In this document: positions 16,464 through 25,045 of the stretch, in pieces
Numbering within the stretch: the stretch's first letter is position 1
Layout: each line of letters starts with the position of its first letter
DNA from: Tetragenococcus halophilus subsp. halophilus DSM 20339
GTDB taxonomy: Bacteria > Bacillota > Bacilli > Lactobacillales > Enterococcaceae
Reading direction: 5' to 3'
Assembly (NCBI RefSeq): GCF_003841405.1
Contig: NZ_PXYA01000001.1
Location: forward strand, 186,001-250,000
Length of the DNA stretch: 64,000 nucleotides
Notes under the pieces: generated by a model
What the model was told of the DNA's origin: nothing
Database searches by the model: none
What the model saw: only the letters and a program-made list of their open reading frames with translations
Made by a program: the position numbers and the translations under genes

Positions 16464-17211
16464 AATTTTCAGAAGTTCGTAAAGCATACGAATCCAACAA
16501 CACTCGAGCTAAAATAGTTAAAGGCAACCTCGAACGCACCTCATAATCTGGAAAAAAAGATCCTTCCGATTTAAATCCTACAAAAGGAATTTCGACAAAA
16601 TTTATTAAACTAGAGTGGCGGCTGGCTGTTAACAATATCGTTCCAATTTCTAATTGGTAACAATTTTTTGCTGCTGTAACTAACTCTTTAGTCTCTCCGT
16701 TAAGGGAAATGAAAATCACTACATCATTTTTCGTTAATTTTTTACTCATCGTTTTTATGATTTCTGGATCTGCGTGTAACTCACAATATTTTCCTGTAAG
16801 CTGAAATTTGACCATCATTTCTTGTGCCGTCATTTCTGAAAAGCCTCGTGCAAAAATAATGACACGTTTTGCTGCTTTGATTCTTTGAATTGCATCTTCA
16901 ATATTACCTGTTTCGATCATATTAATGGTTCGTGTTACTTCTTGTTCATTTTTTAAAATAGCAGTTCGTATTCCTTGATCTACTTTGTCTAAAGAAGAAA
17001 AATTAATATCTTTATAAGACATTTCTTTTAAATGATGTTTAAAGGCTGTAAATCCTTCATAGCCTTTTTTCTTCATGGTACGAACAATTGTAGCGGTTGA
17101 GACATTGGCTAATTCACTTAGTTTGACGATGGAATAGTTTGGAATATTTTGTATATTTTCTTGAATAAAGTCCCAAACATATTGTTCTGAATCACTTAAT
17201 TTTTTATCCAT
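16462..17211 (-). CDS. RpiR-family regulator with SIS domain
   Basis: 249 residues. Residues 1-75 hold the RpiR HTH (KLSELANVSTATIVRTMKKKGYEGF), then a SIS domain with IIFARGFSEMTAQEMMVKFQ and DVVIFISLNGETKELV. AAGGAGTGT lies ahead of ATG 17211. It is divergent from the PfkB/fructose-PTS/LacD operon and most likely controls it in response to a ketose phosphate. The arrangement and size are ordinary for the family. Confidence 0.88.
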   Translation of the reverse strand: MDKKLSDSEQYVWDFIQENIQNIPNYSIVKLSELANVSTATIVRTMKKKGYEGFTAFKHHLKEMSYKDINFSSLDKVDQGIRTAILKNEQEVTRTINMIETGNIEDAIQRIKAAKRVIIFARGFSEMTAQEMMVKFQLTGKYCELHADPEIIKTMSKKLTKNDVVIFISLNGETKELVTAAKNCYQLEIGTILLTASRHSSLINFVEIPFVGFKSEGSFFPDYEVRSRLPLTILARVLLDSYALRTSEN

Positions 17212-17367
17212 GAATGCACACTCCTTGTAGCTCCTATCATAATATGAACAAAACGATGCGTCTATTAAAAAGAAAAAAGATTGTAAAGGTTTTCTGTTTT
17301 ATCTCCTTATTTTGAACACTTTTACACATCTATATGTTGCATAATAAAAATTAAGGAGGAAGTGGTG

Positions 17368-18294
17368 ATGGCTTTTTATACTTGTACGTTAAATCTAGCA
17401 ATTGATTTATTTATTGAAACAGATGAGTTAAAGCCTTTTGTTGTCAATCGAACAAAAGATGATGATATTCAGGCAAATGGAAAGGGATTTAATGTCTCAC
17501 TGGTTTTAAAAATGTTAGGTATTGATAGCTCCGCACTAGGGTTTCAAGCGGGTTTTACCGGCAATTATATTGAAGAATTTTTACATGAAAAACAAATCGA
17601 TACGGACTTTATTGAAGTTCCTGGAATGACACGGATCAATGTTTTTACGAAAGTCAATCAAACGAATAAAGAATACAAACTAGTCAATCGAGGTCCGAAT
17701 GTTCCAAAAGAAGCTGTTCAATCGTTATTAGACCAAATCAACAATTTACAAGAAGGCGACTATTTATGTGTATCTGGTAGCTTTCCACAAGGTGTCTCTT
17801 CATCGATTTTAGTCGATATGGCAAAAATCTGTCAGGACAGAAAAGTTCATCTAATTATTGATAGCAGCTATTTAGATGTGATGGATTGCTTAACTTATCA
17901 GCCGTTTTTATTAAAACCAAACGAAGAAGAATTAGCTTTATGGTTTAATACTAAGATTAATTCGCAAGAAGACTATGTTTATTATGGTAATGAATTATTA
18001 AAAGCAGGAGCTCAAAATGTACTGATTTCTTTAGGGGCAGATGGCGCTGTTTTATTGAATAAAGAAGGGGTCTTTTTTGGAAATTCACCTAAGGGCGAAG
18101 TCGTTAATACAGCATGCTCTGGAGATACTTTACTAGGAACATTTTTGGTAGGAATTTTAAAAGAGAAAAATATCGAAGATAACTTAAAACTTAGTTTGGC
18201 AGCTGGCAGTTCTACGGCTTTTCATAAAGGTCTAACGGATTTTTCAGATGTGGATGATTTACAAAGACAAATTACCATTTCAAAAAAGGAGTGA
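17368..18294 (+). CDS. PfkB-family phosphosugar kinase (1-phosphofructokinase/tagatose kinase type)
   Basis: 308 residues. FYTCTLNLAIDLFIE at the N-terminus, NGKGFNVSLVLKMLG and the C-terminal NTACSGDTLLGTFLVG (catalytic Asp in the xGD motif) identify the LacC/FruK branch. ATG 17368 is preferred over the in-frame GTGs at 17362 and 17365 because AAGGAGGA (17353-17360) is 7 nt upstream. With a fructose-type PTS giving a 1-phosphate and a LacD aldolase downstream, it would make the 1,6-bisphosphate of tagatose (or fructose). Confidence 0.88.
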   Translation: MAFYTCTLNLAIDLFIETDELKPFVVNRTKDDDIQANGKGFNVSLVLKMLGIDSSALGFQAGFTGNYIEEFLHEKQIDTDFIEVPGMTRINVFTKVNQTNKEYKLVNRGPNVPKEAVQSLLDQINNLQEGDYLCVSGSFPQGVSSSILVDMAKICQDRKVHLIIDSSYLDVMDCLTYQPFLLKPNEEELALWFNTKINSQEDYVYYGNELLKAGAQNVLISLGADGAVLLNKEGVFFGNSPKGEVVNTACSGDTLLGTFLVGILKEKNIEDNLKLSLAAGSSTAFHKGLTDFSDVDDLQRQITISKKE

Positions 18295-18300
18295 ACTAAC

Positions 18301-19737
18301 ATGGCAAGGTATCAAATTGTAGGCGCAACAGGTTGTCCTACTGGGATTGCACATACCTATATGGCGCAAGAAGCTTTACAACAAGCGGCTGAAAATAAAG
18401 GCGTTACCATCAAAATCGAAACTCATGGGCAAGTTGGTATCGAAAATGAATTAACCGCCCAAGAAATAGCAGATGCTGATGCGGTAATTATTGCAGCAGA
18501 TAAAGATGTACAAAAAGAACGCTTTGCTGGCAAACAAGTGATCAATGTTGCGGTAGGTAGAGGGATTAAAGAAGCGGATCAATTAATTGACGATGCACTA
18601 GCAGGTAAAGGTGAAGTCTTGGAAGGTGAAAGTAAGCAAGAAAAACAGTCAGAACAAACAGAAGGCCAAGGCGAAACAAAACAAGCCAATAGTATTGGTC
18701 GAGACATTTACAATAATTTGATGAATGGTGTTTCGCATATGCTGCCGTTTGTGGTCGCTGGAGGTATTTTGATGGCGGTTTCTTTTGCGATTTGGGGTGT
18801 TTATTCGGCGGAACCTGATAGTGCACAATATAATGAAACGGCTGCGATGATTAAAGGCATTGGCGATATGTCGATGGGACTAATGGTACCTGTGTTATCC
18901 GCTTATATTGCTGAAGGGATCGCGCAACGTCCTGGCTTAGCCGTTGGTTTTGTCGGCGGTTTAATTGCTGATGATGGCGGAACGGGATTTTTAGGCGGGA
19001 TCTTGTCTGGTTTTCTAGCAGGATATTTCATGCTAGCTTTGAAAAAATTACTAGTTAAAATGCCGAAATCATTAGACGGGTTAAAAGCTATTTTCCTTTA
19101 TCCAGTTATTGGAGTTTCTGTGGTTGGTGTGATTATGTGGTTATTGAGCGGTCCAATGGAGGCAATCAACCAAGCAATGATGAACTTTTTAGTCAACTTT
19201 GAAGGCTCGAATCCTTTAATTTTAGGCATCATTATTGGTTGTATGTCCGCCTTTGATATGGGAGGCCCCATTAATAAAGCAGCTTATGTTACTGGGACTT
19301 TTCTTTTAGCGCAAGGAAATAGTGGGTTTATGGCTGGCGTTTCCGCAGCTTGTATCGCACCTCCATTGATTACTGGTTTTGGTGCTCTATTTTTCGGTAA
19401 ATATTTTGAAAAAAATGATCGTAATGCTGGATTCGTTAATTTTATTTTGGGATCTACTCATATTACTGAAGGAGCAATTCCTTTTGCCACAAAAGACCCA
19501 TTACGAAACATCCCAATTTTTATGCTAGGTTCTTCCATCGCAGCCGTATTAACTTACATGTTTAATGTGCAAGTACCTGCGCCTCACGGTGGTTTCCTAG
19601 TTTTACCAGTCGTAACAGGTAAAGTAGCCTGGGTTTCTTCCATCTTATTAGGATCAATTATTGCAGGTTTATTATTTGGCTTTAAACAAAAAAGACTTGC
19701 AGTAAAAAACAATACAAACGAAAGTGAGGCAGCATAA
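18301..19737 (+). CDS. PTS fructose-family EIIBC
   Basis: 478 residues. The EIIB domain (1-100) begins YQIVGATGCPTGIAHTYMAQ with the phosphorylated Cys. A low-complexity linker rich in Glu, Gln and Lys (about 105-130) leads into a fructose-type EIIC with nine or so membrane spans, including LPFVVAGGILMAVSFAIWG and GCMSAFDMGGPINKAAY. The family phosphorylates ketoses at C1. It overlaps the EIIA gene by one base (TAATG). Confidence 0.92.
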   Translation: MARYQIVGATGCPTGIAHTYMAQEALQQAAENKGVTIKIETHGQVGIENELTAQEIADADAVIIAADKDVQKERFAGKQVINVAVGRGIKEADQLIDDALAGKGEVLEGESKQEKQSEQTEGQGETKQANSIGRDIYNNLMNGVSHMLPFVVAGGILMAVSFAIWGVYSAEPDSAQYNETAAMIKGIGDMSMGLMVPVLSAYIAEGIAQRPGLAVGFVGGLIADDGGTGFLGGILSGFLAGYFMLALKKLLVKMPKSLDGLKAIFLYPVIGVSVVGVIMWLLSGPMEAINQAMMNFLVNFEGSNPLILGIIIGCMSAFDMGGPINKAAYVTGTFLLAQGNSGFMAGVSAACIAPPLITGFGALFFGKYFEKNDRNAGFVNFILGSTHITEGAIPFATKDPLRNIPIFMLGSSIAAVLTYMFNVQVPAPHGGFLVLPVVTGKVAWVSSILLGSIIAGLLFGFKQKRLAVKNNTNESEAA

Positions 19738-20195
19738 TGCAACAATATATTAAAGAAGAAAATATCTTTTTAAACCAAGAATTAACAACACAAGATGAGG
19801 TATTTCAATTTTTAGCAGAACAAGCAGTAAAAGCAGGGATTGCGACAGACGCTGAGGCTATTTATCAAAAATTCAATGGACGGGAAGAAGAGAGTACAAC
19901 CGGCATGATGGATGGCTTTGCCATTCCTCATGCGAAAGATAAATCAATAAAAGAAGCAGAGGTAATCATTGTTTATCCTAATTCGGGGATTGAGTGGGAT
20001 AGCATGGACGATAGCCTTTCTAAGTATATTATTGCTTTATTTGTTCCCGATACAGAAGCTGGAACCACGCATTTAACTCTTTTATCTACATTAGCACGTT
20101 TGTTAATGAAAGCTGATGTCACAGACAAATTAAAAAAAGCCACATCTGCTACTGAAATCGCAGAAGTATTAAATTCCAATATTGCTGAATCATAA
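19737..20195 (+). CDS. PTS fructose-family EIIA
   Basis: 152 residues of the mannitol/fructose EIIA class; the phosphorylation site is the His in GFAIPHAKD. The start overlaps the stop of EIIBC by one base, indicating translational coupling. Separate EIIA beside EIIBC is a normal arrangement for fructose- and tagatose-type systems. Confidence 0.92.
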   Translation: MQQYIKEENIFLNQELTTQDEVFQFLAEQAVKAGIATDAEAIYQKFNGREEESTTGMMDGFAIPHAKDKSIKEAEVIIVYPNSGIEWDSMDDSLSKYIIALFVPDTEAGTTHLTLLSTLARLLMKADVTDKLKKATSATEIAEVLNSNIAES

Positions 20196-20212
20196 AAAGG
20201 AGATTACTAGTT

Positions 20213-21166
20213 ATGAATAAACAAGAACATTTAAATCAACTTATGAATGAAGAAGGGGTGATTAGCGCTTTAGCAATCGACCAAAGAGGGGCAATGAAAA
20301 AAATGATCGCCCCTTACAAAGAACCAGAAGGTAACGATATTTCTGACTTTAAAAGTTTAGTGGCAACGGAGCTAACGCCTTATACTTCTTCTATCTTGCT
20401 GGATCCGGAGTATGGCTTACCAGCTGCAGGAAAAAAAGCCAACAGCAGTGGGCTATTACTCGCTTATGAAAAATCCGGTTATGATGCGACAACACCTGGC
20501 CGTTTGCCTGACTTACTTGATGTTTGGTCCGTTCACCGATTAAAAAAAGCCGGTGCTGATGCTTGCAAATTCTTACTTTATTATGATGTAGACGAAGACC
20601 GAGCAATCAATGATCAAAAACATGCGTTTATCGAACGAATTGGTGCCGAATGTGTAGCTGAAGACCTACCTTTCTTTTTAGAATTAGTCTCTTATGATGC
20701 TTCTGGTTTAGACGTAAAAAGTGCAGAGTATGCGAGAGTAAAACCACATAAAGTGAATGAAATGATGAAAGAATTTTCTGCTAAAAAATACCATGTAGAT
20801 GTATTAAAAGTTGAAGTGCCAGTAAATATGACTTTTGTCGAAGGTTATAGTGATGGAGAAGTTGTTTATAGTCAAGATGAAGCAGCTGGTTACTTTGTTG
20901 ATCAAACTAATGCAACTGATTTACCATTCATCTTCTTAAGTGCAGGAGTATCAGCTGAATTATTTCGTGACACCTTGCGCTTTGCTAAGGAAGCTGGATC
21001 AACTTTTAACGGCGTCTTATGTGGCCGGGCAACTTGGGCAGATGGCGTTCCTGTTTTTGTACAAGATGGTAAACAAGCCGCTATCAAATGGTTACAAACA
21101 CAAGGTAAACAAAACATTGACGAATTAAATGAAGTATTAAAGATAACAGCTACACCAATTAAATAG
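20213..21166 (+). CDS. lacD: tagatose 1,6-bisphosphate aldolase
   Basis: 317 residues, full length for class I Lac[36 protein letters not shown], and [11 protein letters not shown] with [12 protein letters not shown] are typical. It cleaves tagatose (and fructose) 1,6-bisphosphate to dihydroxyacetone phosphate and glyceraldehyde 3-phosphate. AAAAGGAG precedes the ATG. The lacAB isomerase genes of the tagatose 6-phosphate route are absent, so entry through a ketose 1-phosphate is the simpler reading. Confidence 0.93.
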   Translation: MNKQEHLNQLMNEEGVISALAIDQRGAMKKMIAPYKEPEGNDISDFKSLVATELTPYTSSILLDPEYGLPAAGKKANSSGLLLAYEKSGYDATTPGRLPDLLDVWSVHRLKKAGADACKFLLYYDVDEDRAINDQKHAFIERIGAECVAEDLPFFLELVSYDASGLDVKSAEYARVKPHKVNEMMKEFSAKKYHVDVLKVEVPVNMTFVEGYSDGEVVYSQDEAAGYFVDQTNATDLPFIFLSAGVSAELFRDTLRFAKEAGSTFNGVLCGRATWADGVPVFVQDGKQAAIKWLQTQGKQNIDELNEVLKITATPIK

Positions 21167-21178
21167 AAGATAATAAAG

Positions 21179-21218
21179 ACTGGTTACTGTGAAGTTAATT
21201 TATAGTAGCCAGTTTTTT
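21179..21218 (+). terminator. intrinsic terminator after lacD
   Basis: ACTGGTTACT (21179-21188) and AGTAGCCAGT (21204-21213) pair with one G-T, followed by a T tract. Confidence 0.75.
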
Positions 21219-21242
21219 ATAGGAGATCAGTAAATTAACCAA

Positions 21243-21309
21243 ATAAGTCGGGCAAGCTTATGAGCTTATCATGATTTAACCTCATTAGTTTACTGAACTT
21301 ATGTGCTTA
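21243..21309 (+). repeat. 67-bp intergenic direct repeat, copy 1
   Basis: Begins ATAAGTCGGGCAAGCTTATG and ends CTTATGTGCTTA. It is about 90% identical to 21399-21465, offset 156 bp. Partial copies of the CTTATG(T/A)GCT word also occur near 21340 and 21494. The 21,219-21,594 stretch holds no gene that I can see. Confidence 0.75.
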
Positions 21310-21398
21310 AACACAAATAACGCTACTACTTTGGTCGTTCTTATGTGCTAAATCCATTCTAAATGGAGTTTTTGTTATTCTTTTCTTAAATTAAGAAC

Positions 21399-21465
21399 AT
21401 AAGTCGGACAAACTTATGTGGTTATCATGATTTAACACCACTAGTTTACTGAACTTATGTGCTTA
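21399..21465 (+). repeat. 67-bp intergenic direct repeat, copy 2
   Basis: Begins ATAAGTCGGACAAACTTATG; pairs with 21243-21309. Both contain TTATCATGATTTAAC and TAGTTTACTGAACTTATGTG. Confidence 0.75.
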
Positions 21466-21594
21466 TTTCTTTTTTAGCTCACTACTTTTGCTTACTTATG
21501 AGCTTAGCAGAATCTAAATTTACTTCTAATCAATCCTTAAGTACTTACTTAACAAAGTGAGAACGAAATTGAAATTTGCCTCTTGATAAGAAAA

Positions 21595-21648
21595 AAATAA
21601 AGACTAGAAAAAACTTTTTACAATATCAGTTTTATCTAGTCTTTATTT
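21595..21648. terminator. bidirectional hairpin terminator after the toxin gene
   Basis: AATAAAGACTAGA and TCTAGTCTTTATT are perfect arms with A and T runs on the outer sides, so it can stop transcription on both strands. The toxin stop codon lies inside the right arm. Confidence 0.75.
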
Positions 21649-21930
21649 TTTTGGTATATTCTTTTCATAATGCGACCATGCTGCTAAAATTGTGACTTCT
21701 TTATCTTTTTTATTAACTGAATAAACAACTCTATGTTTATTATTTATTCTCATAGAGTAAAGTCCTCTACTTTTTGGACTTAATTTTTCTTGTCTTCGGA
21801 CATTTGCAAAAGGATTTTCTTTTAATGTCTCAACAATCTCATCGAAGTCTTTTTTTAATCCAGATTGCTCAAGTAATGGAATATGCTCTTTTTTTATAAC
21901 TCTATGCGCTTTAACTCTCCAAACACTCAT
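21643..21930 (-). CDS. YoeB/Txe-family toxin (mRNA interferase)
   Basis: 95 residues of the RelE/ParE fold, YoeB branch: MRINNKHRVVYSVNKKDKEVTI and the C-terminal SHYEKN resemble the basic/His/Tyr active site of YoeB. The family cleaves mRNA in the ribosomal A site. The ATG overlaps the antitoxin stop (ATGA), so the pair is translationally coupled. It is slightly longer at both ends than the approximately 85-residue family norm. Confidence 0.85.
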   Translation of the reverse strand: MSVWRVKAHRVIKKEHIPLLEQSGLKKDFDEIVETLKENPFANVRRQEKLSPKSRGLYSMRINNKHRVVYSVNKKDKEVTILAAWSHYEKNIPKK

Positions 21931-22175
21931 AGTTCTTCAAAATCGTCTTCTGAAGAATTATCCATCAGATCAAAGACGTAGTCTAAAGTACCAGTTTCAC
22001 GAAGATAAAGTTCTTCCTGCATTCTTTCATATTCTCTTTTAGAAAGCATAACGACACCTTCATTTGTACCTTCATTACTATTAATTGTAATTTCTAACGG
22101 GGTGTTCTCTTTATTCACTTTATCAATAGTTTTAAATAAATCCTTTCTGAGATTTGTTCTTGTCATTGAATCCAT
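21927..22175 (-). CDS. YefM/Axe-like antitoxin (Phd/YefM family)
   Basis: 82 residues from ATG 22175 (MDSMTRTNLRKDLFKTIDKV), which has GAGGATGG upstream; a longer frame from 22193 lacks a ribosome site. The N-terminus resembles the Phd/YefM DNA-binding fold and the acidic C-terminus (MDNSSEDDFEEL) the toxin-neutralising tail. It would bind the toxin and repress the operon through the TGTACA element just upstream. Confidence 0.85.
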   Translation of the reverse strand: MDSMTRTNLRKDLFKTIDKVNKENTPLEITINSNEGTNEGVVMLSKREYERMQEELYLRETGTLDYVFDLMDNSSEDDFEEL

Positions 22176-22194
22176 TTTAAACACCATCCTCATA

Positions 22195-22212
22195 TGTACA
22201 TAATATAGTACG
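22195..22212. promoter_or_regulatory. candidate YefM-type operator
   Basis: TGTACATAATATAGTACG: imperfect inverted repeat with a TGTACA core, the hexamer known to be bound by E. coli YefM. It lies 20-37 nt upstream of the antitoxin start on the minus strand. Confidence 0.5.
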
Positions 22213-22306
22213 CTTTTGATTTTGTCAATTTATAAAGTATTATGTCCATTTTATTTTACCATTGGAACAAACATCATTTCGATGTTTATTTTTGTTTAGC
22301 GAGAAA

Positions 22307-22332
22307 TTATTTCACTATATATAGTGAAATAA
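22307..22332. promoter_or_regulatory. 26-bp perfect palindrome upstream of the mannose-type PTS
   Basis: The arm TTATTTCACTATA is followed directly by its reverse complement with no spacer. It lies 100 nt before the EIIA gene and is followed by the small palindrome ACGATCGT. It looks like a regulator-binding site; which regulator is unknown. Confidence 0.5.
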
Positions 22333-22432
22333 CGATCGTTGAAAACGATTTAATAGCTTTTATAATTTAATTATAATAAATAGCATTACAAGTAAGTGAA
22401 ACATTGGTAAAAAAAGGAAGGGAGAAAGTGAA

Positions 22433-22864
22433 ATGTCAGAAAATGTTGGAATTATTGTTATGACCCATGGTGACTTTGGAAAAGCAGCGATGGAAAGTGC
22501 CCAATTAATTGTAGGTCAGCAAGATAACTATGATACTGTTAGTGTTTTTGTTGTAGATGATGTCGAACAGTTAAAACAAGAACTATTCGATAAAGTGAAT
22601 CAGTTAGATACTAGTAATGGTTTAATTTTGTTTACTGATATTGTCGGTGGTACGCCGACAAACTTGGCAAGTGAATTATTAACACGCGAAGATGCTTTAG
22701 TGGTTGCAGGAGTGAATTTACCCATTTTATTAGAAGTTTTCACAAACTGTACAAAAGATATCCAATCTCTTAAAGAAATCATAACTAGTACTTATAATCA
22801 AGGTTTATCTGTACGAACAAATGAGGATATAGAAGGAGAAGATGACGATGAGTATAGTCTTTAG
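22433..22864 (+). CDS. PTS mannose-family EIIA
   Basis: 143 residues. The phosphorylated His is in GIIVMTHGDFGKAAMES; LILFTDIVGGTPTNLASELL is the conserved second half of the fold. An acidic C-terminal tail follows. It overlaps the EIIB gene by 17 nt and is the first gene of the EIIA-EIIB-EIIC-EIID operon. Confidence 0.92.
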   Translation: MSENVGIIVMTHGDFGKAAMESAQLIVGQQDNYDTVSVFVVDDVEQLKQELFDKVNQLDTSNGLILFTDIVGGTPTNLASELLTREDALVVAGVNLPILLEVFTNCTKDIQSLKEIITSTYNQGLSVRTNEDIEGEDDDEYSL

Positions 22865-23321
22865 TAGAATCGACGACCGCTTAATTCATGGACAAGTGGT
22901 AACAACCTGGGCGAATATGCATAGAATTGAACAGATTATTATTTTAAATGACAAAGTTGCAGGGGACAAAACACAAAAAAATATTTTAAAAATGTCTGCC
23001 CCTCAAGGGATAAAAGTACAAGCTTTTCCGGTAGAAAAATTTGGCGAAATTATTAAGAAAAATGAAATCACGCGACGTACTATGCTTTTATTTACGACGA
23101 GTGTTGACGTATTAAGAGCAGTCGATGCGGGAATTCCAATCGACGCGCTAAATATTGGTGGCATGCGTTTTCAAGAAGGTAGACAACGATTATCAAAAGC
23201 GTTAGCAGTCACAGAAGAGGAGAAACAAGCATTTCAAAAGTTGCTTGACGGTGGACTAAATATCACGATTCAAATGGTACCAAACGATGAAAAAGTTAAC
23301 CTAAAGGAGGTTATCCAATGA
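22848..23321 (+). CDS. PTS mannose-family EIIB
   Basis: 157 residues starting MSIVFSRIDDRLIHGQVVTTW, where the His of RLIHGQV is phosphorylated. ATG 22848 is preferred to ATG 22842, because GGAG (22835-22838) is 9 nt from the former and only 3 from the latter, and homologues start at this point. It overlaps EIIA upstream and EIIC downstream. Confidence 0.92.
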   Translation: MSIVFSRIDDRLIHGQVVTTWANMHRIEQIIILNDKVAGDKTQKNILKMSAPQGIKVQAFPVEKFGEIIKKNEITRRTMLLFTTSVDVLRAVDAGIPIDALNIGGMRFQEGRQRLSKALAVTEEEKQAFQKLLDGGLNITIQMVPNDEKVNLKEVIQ

Positions 23322-24099
23322 TTTCTGCATTATTAGTTGCTTGTTGGGCAGGGATTTGTGCGATTGACGATATTGGAACACAAATATTACGTAGACCGTT
23401 ATTGATTGCTCCGGTGGTTGGATTAATTATGGGTGATTTGCAAACTTCTTTATATATTGGTGCAACATTAGAAGTTATGTGGATGGGGATAGGAAATGTC
23501 GGTGCATATTCTGCTCCAGATATTATTTCTGGTACAGCTATTGGTACGGCTTTAGGTATCTCTTCGGGTGGAACCGCCACTGCTGTAGCATTAGCCGTTC
23601 CCACATCACTGTTAGCTCAGCAATTACTCATTTTATATCGTTCGACAATTACTTACTTAAATCCAATTGCTGATCGGATTGCTGAAACAGGTGATTTTTC
23701 TAAAGTTTTCCGTATTAATTATGTTCCTATGCTGATTGCCTTTTTAGTTCGAGCGGTGCCTACATTTTTAGCTATTTATTTCGGTGCCGGAGCTATCGAT
23801 ACAGCGGTTGAAGCCTTCCAGACGCGATAATGGATGGTCTAAGTGTGGCAGGTGCAATTATTCCTTCGGTCGGAATTGGTTTATTGATGTTGATGATGAT
23901 CAAAAAAGGCGAGCTCTGGATGTTTTTGGTGGCTGGTTTTACCTTAGCAGTCTATTTAGACTTAGAGATACTGCCGATTACGTTAATCGCTCTGCCTATC
24001 GCTTTTATATATGATCTAGCAGTAAAACAAACACCGCAAACATCAGAACAAAATGTAGAGACTGATACAGCTGATGATGAGGAGGAATACGATCTATGA
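23318..24099 (+). pseudogene. PTS mannose-family EIIC, split by a 1-nt frameshift
   Basis: The first 170 codons encode a normal EIIC N-terminus (DDIGTQILRRPLLIAPVVGL, GATLEVMWMGIGNVGAY) and end at a TAA at 23828. The rest continues in another frame from 23830 (MDGLSVAGAIIPSVGIGLL) to 24099. Adding one C at 23815-23820 (TTCC to TTCCC) restores EAFPDAIMDGLSVAGA and a 260-residue protein, the family length. Either the permease is inactive, or the base is a sequencing error; EIIA, EIIB and EIID are intact, which leaves both open. Confidence 0.8.
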
Positions 24100-24914
24100 G
24101 TACTGAAGAGATGAAAATTACCAAACATGATTTGAATCGTGTTTTTTGGCGTATGCAGTTATTAAATGTAACCAACAATTTTCAATCATTACAGGCAATT
24201 GGGTTTTTATCTAGTTTTGTTCCAGTTTTAGAACGTTTGTATGAAGGCCAATCTGAAGAACTAAAGACAACTGCAATGAAACGTCACTTAGAATTTTTTA
24301 ACAGTCACGTAAATGCCGATGCTCTGATTCTAGGGATTGCTGCTGCTATTGAAGAAACAACAGGTGAAGAAGAAAAACAAACAGTAACCGATGTAAAAAC
24401 GGGACTGATGGGACCACTTGCCGGTATCGGTGATAGTATTTTAAAATTTACCTGGTTACCTATTTGCGGAAGTATTGGTGCATCTTTAGCGCTTAACGGT
24501 AGTATTCTAGGTCCTATTGTTATGTTTTTACTATATAATGTAGTGAATGTATCCATCAAATATTATGGGATTCATTTGGGATATACTAAGGGAATGGAAA
24601 TGATCGAAGGAACAGGTGGAAATATCTTACAGCGCCTTTCCAATATTGCTAATATTGTAGGTTTAATGGTTGTTGGCGGTCTTATTGCGTCTGTAGTAAA
24701 TGTGAATGTTGTTGCTGAAATCTCAGCAGGGGATAATGTCATTGAGTTTCAGGAAATGTTTGACCAAGTAATGCCTGGATTGTTTAGTTTATTGATTACT
24801 TTTGCTGTATATAAAATTTTGAAAAAAACCAATGGAAAACATGCGCCCCTATTGATATTAGCCATTATGATTTTATCAATTCTTTTGACTGCGGTCGGCG
24901 TCTTAGGAGAATGA
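24096..24914 (+). CDS. PTS mannose-family EIID
   Basis: 272 residues. The N-terminus ITKHDLNRVFWRMQLLNVTNNFQ, the central GLMGPLAGIGDSILKFTW and C-terminal membrane spans are typical. Its start overlaps the end of EIIC (ATGA). With EIIC it forms the membrane part of the transporter. A tyrosine phosphatase gene, now disrupted, begins 2 nt after it. Confidence 0.93.
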   Translation: MSTEEMKITKHDLNRVFWRMQLLNVTNNFQSLQAIGFLSSFVPVLERLYEGQSEELKTTAMKRHLEFFNSHVNADALILGIAAAIEETTGEEEKQTVTDVKTGLMGPLAGIGDSILKFTWLPICGSIGASLALNGSILGPIVMFLLYNVVNVSIKYYGIHLGYTKGMEMIEGTGGNILQRLSNIANIVGLMVVGGLIASVVNVNVVAEISAGDNVIEFQEMFDQVMPGLFSLLITFAVYKILKKTNGKHAPLLILAIMILSILLTAVGVLGE

Positions 24915-25038
24915 TATGGAAAATAAATATAAAGTAGAGCAAACTAGAAAAAATCATTTCCATTTTGAAATACCTATGGCTAACAAAGAACAAGAAGTAG
25001 AAGTATTTTTGATGGAAAATTCGCAACCAAATTTTTTA

Positions 25039-25045
25039 TTAAAAA
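25039..25045. repeat. target-site duplication TTAAAAA, left copy
   Basis: Identical to 26612-26618; flanks the IS4-family element. Confidence 0.85.

Noticed and set aside
22290-22432. Sigma-54 promoter for the mannose-type PTS
   Set aside because: No TGGCAC-N5-TTGCT element was found, and the nearby PRD regulator lacks an AAA+ domain.
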